NCBI GenBank assembly: GCA_900547765.1
Contig: URIA01000005.1
Span: 1-64,000 of the forward strand
Reading direction: 5' to 3'
DNA length: 64,000 nt
DNA from: an uncultured Collinsella sp.
Lineage (GTDB): Bacteria > Actinomycetota > Coriobacteriia > Coriobacteriales > Coriobacteriaceae
Part shown: positions 61,601 to 64,000 of the stretch, one piece after another
How the letters are laid out: each line of letters begins with the position of its first letter
Numbering within the stretch: the stretch's first letter is position 1
Program-made: the position numbers and the translations under genes
Notes under the pieces: generated by a model
Told to the model about the DNA's origin: nothing
Databases searched by the model: none
Seen by the model: the letters and a program-made list of their open reading frames with translations, nothing else

Positions 61601-63041
61601 TATCAACGGCAAAATGGTGGTGCCCGTTGCATACGAGACTGCAGGCGGTTGTGGCTGCGCGTCGTACGCCGTGATCGGCCAGTCCATCGCGGGTTGGGGC
61701 GTTATGTCGCCAGATGCCACAGTACCCCACGCGGTGCCGTGGCCGCAGCACACGGGCTTTTTGGCTACCGTCAACGAGCAACTGCAGCATATTACTTGGA
61801 CGCGAGGCGCATCGGCATTTGCAACGCAGCCCGTGGGTGCCGCAGGCTGTGGCCCGGCATCGTTTAGCGTAAGCAACAACGGCAGGTGCGTGCTCTATGT
61901 AGAGAACACCGATGGCAAGGTGGGGCAAACCTACGACGAAGAAGGCAACCCGGTAGCAGTGATGGGCAAGCACTTCCGCATCTTCGCCAGCACCTTGGCA
62001 GGCGATCTGTTTACGGAGCCGTTCGTGATGTGCGAGCTGGACCATCCCGTCGATCAGATAACGACATTTTTGACGTCGGGGAGCATGCTCTCCGCGCTCG
62101 CCACGCACATTGTGAGCGCGGAGAAGAGCGAGGCAGAACTACACGGCATCGAAGTGCCCTTGGTGGCGTGTGCCACTCCGACGGGCGCAGTCGCTACCTC
62201 GGGCGCGGTGGTGCCCGGAGCAGCAGGCGAATCCTTCATGGTCACGGTGCGAAACGACGGCAACGCCTTGCTGACCGCCGGCACAATCGATCTGTACCGA
62301 GAGGGCTCCAGCCAGCCGTTCTCCAGCGCATCCATCGGGTTCGGAGCGAACACACGCATGGCATCGATCTACGATCCAGAGCTTGCCGAGGACGCTTCGA
62401 TCAACGACATGGCACACGTGAAGTACGCGCTCGAAACGCTGAGCACACCTTTTGCAACGCACCCGCTGGTAGCCGACAGTGGCAACGCCGTGCTGGCACC
62501 GGGTTGCACGGCACAGTTCCGCATGAGCTTCGCTATCCCCGAGAGTTGGAGCGACGAAGTGGGCAAACGCGTAACGCTGTATGCGAAGGCGCGTAATCTG
62601 GTGGCGCTCGATCCCGTAACGCTCGAGGAAATTCGACCGGGCGCAAACTCGGCGCTGGGTGCCGTACTGCACGAGCTTCATGTGCCCGACGCGGCATGCG
62701 AACGCTCAGAAGTTCAGGTCGGCGTATGCGACAGCGCGGATACGACAGAACTTCACGACGCCCCGATGACAGCAGACGACGATGGCGGCTCGAGTGGCGG
62801 CGGTACCGACGAGGGCGGCGGCTCCGGCGGAAGGAGCTCCGGCAGTGGCAAGGACCACAGCAATAACAAGCGCTCCGGAAAAGCGGGCGCGCTCGCTGGC
62901 ACGGGCGATGTCAATGCTCCCCTTACGGCAGCCGCTACAGCACTCGCCGCGGCAGGCGCCGGCCTCATCGCCTACAGCGCCCGCCGCACGGCGCTCGAAA
63001 AAGACACCGCCAATGAGGTCAATTCGGATAGGTCTCGCTAG
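58674..63041 (+). CDS. Large cell-wall-anchored surface protein with LAxTG sorting signal
   Basis: 1455 residues. N-terminal signal with a twin-arginine-like DRRSLLVAG and a cleavage region near APAEAYA (about residue 41). A Cna-B/CarboxypepD-reg-like domain follows (about 55-145, ITGAQVTLISRYAAGKQLTATTDDEG). The middle is large, mostly beta and not assigned. A Gly/Ser-rich linker (GGSSGGGTDEGGGSGG) precedes the sorting signal LAGTG at 1407-1411, a hydrophobic helix and a charged tail with RR. Sortase E-type substrates use LAxTG. Start ATG 58674 has GGGAG six bases upstream. Likely an adhesin or a binding protein; function not proven. Repeats are not obvious. Confidence 0.85.
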   Translation: MLDRRSLLVAGASSLASIMLPRVPGSANAFILPFAPAEAYADEDDPFKVLVLSRTMFGVVVVDVANKNTPITGAQVTLISRYAAGKQLTATTDDEGTAIFEVAPLSEGYVDEATLLDAYDFNGGISISMAGYRDVEIPLARIQGGTAITAPTRPLSDGEPYFRQLTFDEWDIQYADATFMAMPADEAANDQPDTHAFTVQAHLPQGGQATLHINKVMPSAGSSTETVTQIGQIKASASGADNLATFTLEDTFLDAASGLLEEGCKLRFMLDYQGKTYTLSSPMAVVTAPAAKAESGSTTIIPTTMDQEITPFDFPAAFPGIGGNKFTCWMPTFPILFDFSFAGYVLFGGGYKPASYMNDSGNPDPEYWKKSPRESGAKQANRYLDEMEGKWNQYKRMSAGSGTDPRNTKLLRHHCTPLFTMDIATQLYGSLAYDWVGKTWGNNNDPAYGNIKALFQVRTDLNWTEQFTLGPVPFFLNVNPWVLAKLALAVGAHTHGSGAAFFKNISLDYSNTSGSFTIQIGLAVTFGAGVAGVASSAVRGAASLTLFIGYEKADGHQLPRLRVGADVDVDVILQFVMFKWTTKAWSGSWPTLLDSWNMSVNNGDQYVLQRSELALGGDTPYTLDACFGSAGNAEAGGVPQFIASATIVTNAELLARAEVKATAVNVASVVRDWDRAVTRIELEADAESDDTGQVEHFVHALMENDENAAPMYEYAYIGQTTNAVADPNANSAGVSEDERGGIKPSSDNVLFAGVLSEAHMKLARIAGVECLFRIASVRYGDNGRSRLVVHTKANGTWSAPMPVDFPLGFGEGDVERNGIFDYDFDVVEYTDGRGNQDAYVLLVSGERPAGDNTLFDTASTSGILSVVRLRISNDEVRVISHTSWRSISRGRLQEDGYHCLQCPRITVGKTLVDGRLSGAYLHRRGTTAEKALGSEAEVTLECFTLWSDNLGDSLTFRQVLHFPQAPSSIELGAPENINGKMVVPVAYETAGGCGCASYAVIGQSIAGWGVMSPDATVPHAVPWPQHTGFLATVNEQLQHITWTRGASAFATQPVGAAGCGPASFSVSNNGRCVLYVENTDGKVGQTYDEEGNPVAVMGKHFRIFASTLAGDLFTEPFVMCELDHPVDQITTFLTSGSMLSALATHIVSAEKSEAELHGIEVPLVACATPTGAVATSGAVVPGAAGESFMVTVRNDGNALLTAGTIDLYREGSSQPFSSASIGFGANTRMASIYDPELAEDASINDMAHVKYALETLSTPFATHPLVADSGNAVLAPGCTAQFRMSFAIPESWSDEVGKRVTLYAKARNLVALDPVTLEEIRPGANSALGAVLHELHVPDAACERSEVQVGVCDSADTTELHDAPMTADDDGGSSGGGTDEGGGSGGRSSGSGKDHSNNKRSGKAGALAGTGDVNAPLTAAATALAAAGAGLIAYSARRTALEKDTANEVNSDRSR

Positions 63042-63090
63042 CTCCTAGTTACTTTTGTGAGAGACGCCGACTCGGCTCATCGACCATCAA

Positions 63091-63126
63091 AATGGGCTGG
63101 TTCTGGATACCCAGAGCCAGCCCATT
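63091..63126 (+). terminator. Terminator of the surface-protein gene
   Basis: AATGGGCTGGTTCTGG pairs with CCAGAGCCAGCCCATT with one wobble, 50 bp after the stop. No T-run. Confidence 0.75.
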
Positions 63127-63264
63127 ACGCATTAGATGTCGTCAGAGGAGTTGAGTTCTGCCTCGAGCTTGGCACGCCGTCTTTTCGCCAACAATCCGCA
63201 CGACACGTCTTCGACAACGTATCCAACCGCAAACGCAGCAAGACACATTCGGCCGTCTTCAAAC

Positions 63265-63301
63265 TTACTCGGACAGAACCGACTCGGTTTTGTCCGAGTA
63301 A
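63265..63301. repeat. Inverted repeat in the topoisomerase leader
   Basis: TTACTCGGACA at 63265-63275 and TGTCCGAGTAA at 63291-63301 are perfect 11-bp inverse copies, with an inner AACC/GGTT that nearly closes the stem. It lies 133 bases before the start codon. Operator or structured leader. Confidence 0.6.
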
Positions 63302-63433
63302 ACGAATCTCCATCGAACTCCGAACGATTGTTCGATGGATTTCGTGTTGGTTGGAATCGTCTGTGGGCTGGGCTATGCTACCTTGACTATCTATATGACT
63401 TAAACGCAGCAAGGGAGCACCGAGAGAGCGAGT

Positions 63434-64000
63434 ATGGCAAAAAACACCGCAAACTATGGTAACGACAGTATCCGCCAGCTCAAGGACGAGGAGCGCGTAC
63501 GTCTGCGCCCCGCCGTCATCTTCGGCTCGGACGGGCTCGACGGCTGCGCGCATGCCGCCTTCGAGATCCTGTCCAACGCCGTTGACGAGGCGCGCCAGGG
63601 CTACGGCAAGCTCATCACCCTTACCGCCTTTCGCGATGGCTCTATCCAGGTAGAGGACAATGGCCGTGGCTGCCCGCTCGACTGGAACCCCTCCGAGAAG
63701 CGCTTTAACTGGGAGCTCGTCTTTTGCGAGCTCTACGCCGGCGGCAAATACAATAACAACCAGGGCGGCGACTACGACTTCTCGCTCGGTACCAACGGCC
63801 TGGGCTCGTGCGCGACCCAGTACGCCTCCGAGTACATGGACGTCACGGTTTGGCGCGATGGCAACAAGTACTCCCTGCACTTTAAGAAGGGCAAGGTTGT
63901 CGGCGCCAAGAAGAAGGCACTCGAGATTGAGCCCAGCGACGAGAACCGCACCGGCACCACCATCAAGTGGCGCCCCGATCTTGAGGTCTTTACCTCGATC
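63434..64000 (+). CDS. Type IIA DNA topoisomerase subunit B (ParE/GyrB-like), 5' part
   Basis: First 189 codons. GHKL ATPase motifs: LSNAVDEARQG (catalytic Glu/Asn), VEDNGRGCPLDW, the lid GGKYNNNQGGDY and LGTNGLGSCATQYAS. The start ATG at 63434 has GAGAGAG-type upstream sequence, a weak ribosome site. Wording NAVDEA and GTNGLGSC fits the second, less typical ParE-like group seen in Clostridia and Coriobacteriia, not standard gyrB (NSIDEA). The rest is outside the window. Confidence 0.88.
   Translation, partial: MAKNTANYGNDSIRQLKDEERVRLRPAVIFGSDGLDGCAHAAFEILSNAVDEARQGYGKLITLTAFRDGSIQVEDNGRGCPLDWNPSEKRFNWELVFCELYAGGKYNNNQGGDYDFSLGTNGLGSCATQYASEYMDVTVWRDGNKYSLHFKKGKVVGAKKKALEIEPSDENRTGTTIKWRPDLEVFTSI

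Larger units (their letters stand above)
63042..63433. other. 392-bp region between surface protein and topoisomerase gene
   Basis: Holds a terminator (63091-63126), a second, A/T-rich inverted repeat (63265-63301) and the probable promoter of the topoisomerase gene. No convincing gene: open frames here lack ribosome sites or family likeness. Confidence 0.5.

Noticed and set aside
60558..62108. 516-residue reading frame on the minus strand
   Set aside because: Opposite the coherent 1455-residue surface protein with signal and sorting motifs; no ribosome site or family likeness.
63136..63462. 109-residue reading frame before the topoisomerase gene
   Set aside because: No ribosome site, overlaps the terminator/leader structures and the start of the topoisomerase gene; composition unlike a protein.

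Overview
The window reads as chromosome of a high-GC, anaerobic, host-associated actinobacterium of the Coriobacteriia, most like Collinsella. This is inferred from GC-rich codon use, strong AGGAGG-type ribosome sites, an LAxTG (class E sortase type) wall-anchored protein, a CD1871A-type CXXC small protein and the general gene set. It was not tested by database search. No rRNA, tRNA, CRISPR array, transposase, integrase or intact prophage was recognised. Most of the window is ordinary chromosome; the accessory-looking part is the AT-richer island near 47.3-48.9 kb.

Layout. 0-7.7 kb: uracil/xanthine permease (cut by the window edge), a MetE-like methyltransferase with palindromes in front of it, a LysR regulator, a Cof-type phosphatase, a TPP riboswitch with terminator controlling thiM / thiamine-binding protein / thiE, and a patatin-like lipase. 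8-12.4 kb: two tandem paralogous cyclic-di-GMP genes, one with three GGDEF-like domains plus EAL and one shorter. 12.5-15.4 kb: a flavoprotein, a broken ArsC-like gene, a COG0523 GTPase and trmL. 15.4-21.4 kb: a UvrA2-type ATPase, an AAA ATPase read into it, a TetM-like ribosome-protection GTPase, and a probable structured non-coding RNA. 21.4-37.2 kb: housekeeping and transport genes (GNAT, rsmJ, rlmA-like, MATE, LysR/EamA pair, ung, SDR, VUT/queuosine-precursor transporter, prfC, GntR-ABC operon, ClC, LOG protein, K+ channel) and a 47-residue membrane protein. 37.3-43.8 kb: two hybrid histidine kinases with extracytoplasmic family-3 solute-binding sensors, one fused and one split into two translationally coupled genes. 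43.9-47.3 kb: MalY/PatB lyase, TrmO, an XRE/zinc-ribbon/TipAS regulator and a glutaredoxin. 47.3-48.9 kb: AT-richer island with a DUF1016 remnant, an unknown protein and an orphan ribbon-helix-helix protein. 49-54.5 kb: Dus, a 1084-residue ABC ATPase-permease and a TlpA lipoprotein. 54.5-57.4 kb: a membrane ferredoxin, the CD1871A-type protein and a divergent two-component system. 57.5-63 kb: a LuxR regulator and a 1455-residue LAxTG surface protein. The window ends in a type IIA topoisomerase B subunit.

The most unusual pattern is a set of at least four families of short, highly conserved palindromic repeats scattered between unrelated genes. They sit at or against stop codons and in one family supply the stop codon itself; one pair shows compensatory base changes. 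Other leads are the orphan ~200-nt RNA candidate, three 10-bp-phased repeats in front of the ATPase-UvrA2 pair, the tandem c-di-GMP genes, the fused and split solute-binding kinases, and the regulator that joins an XRE domain to a TipAS domain.
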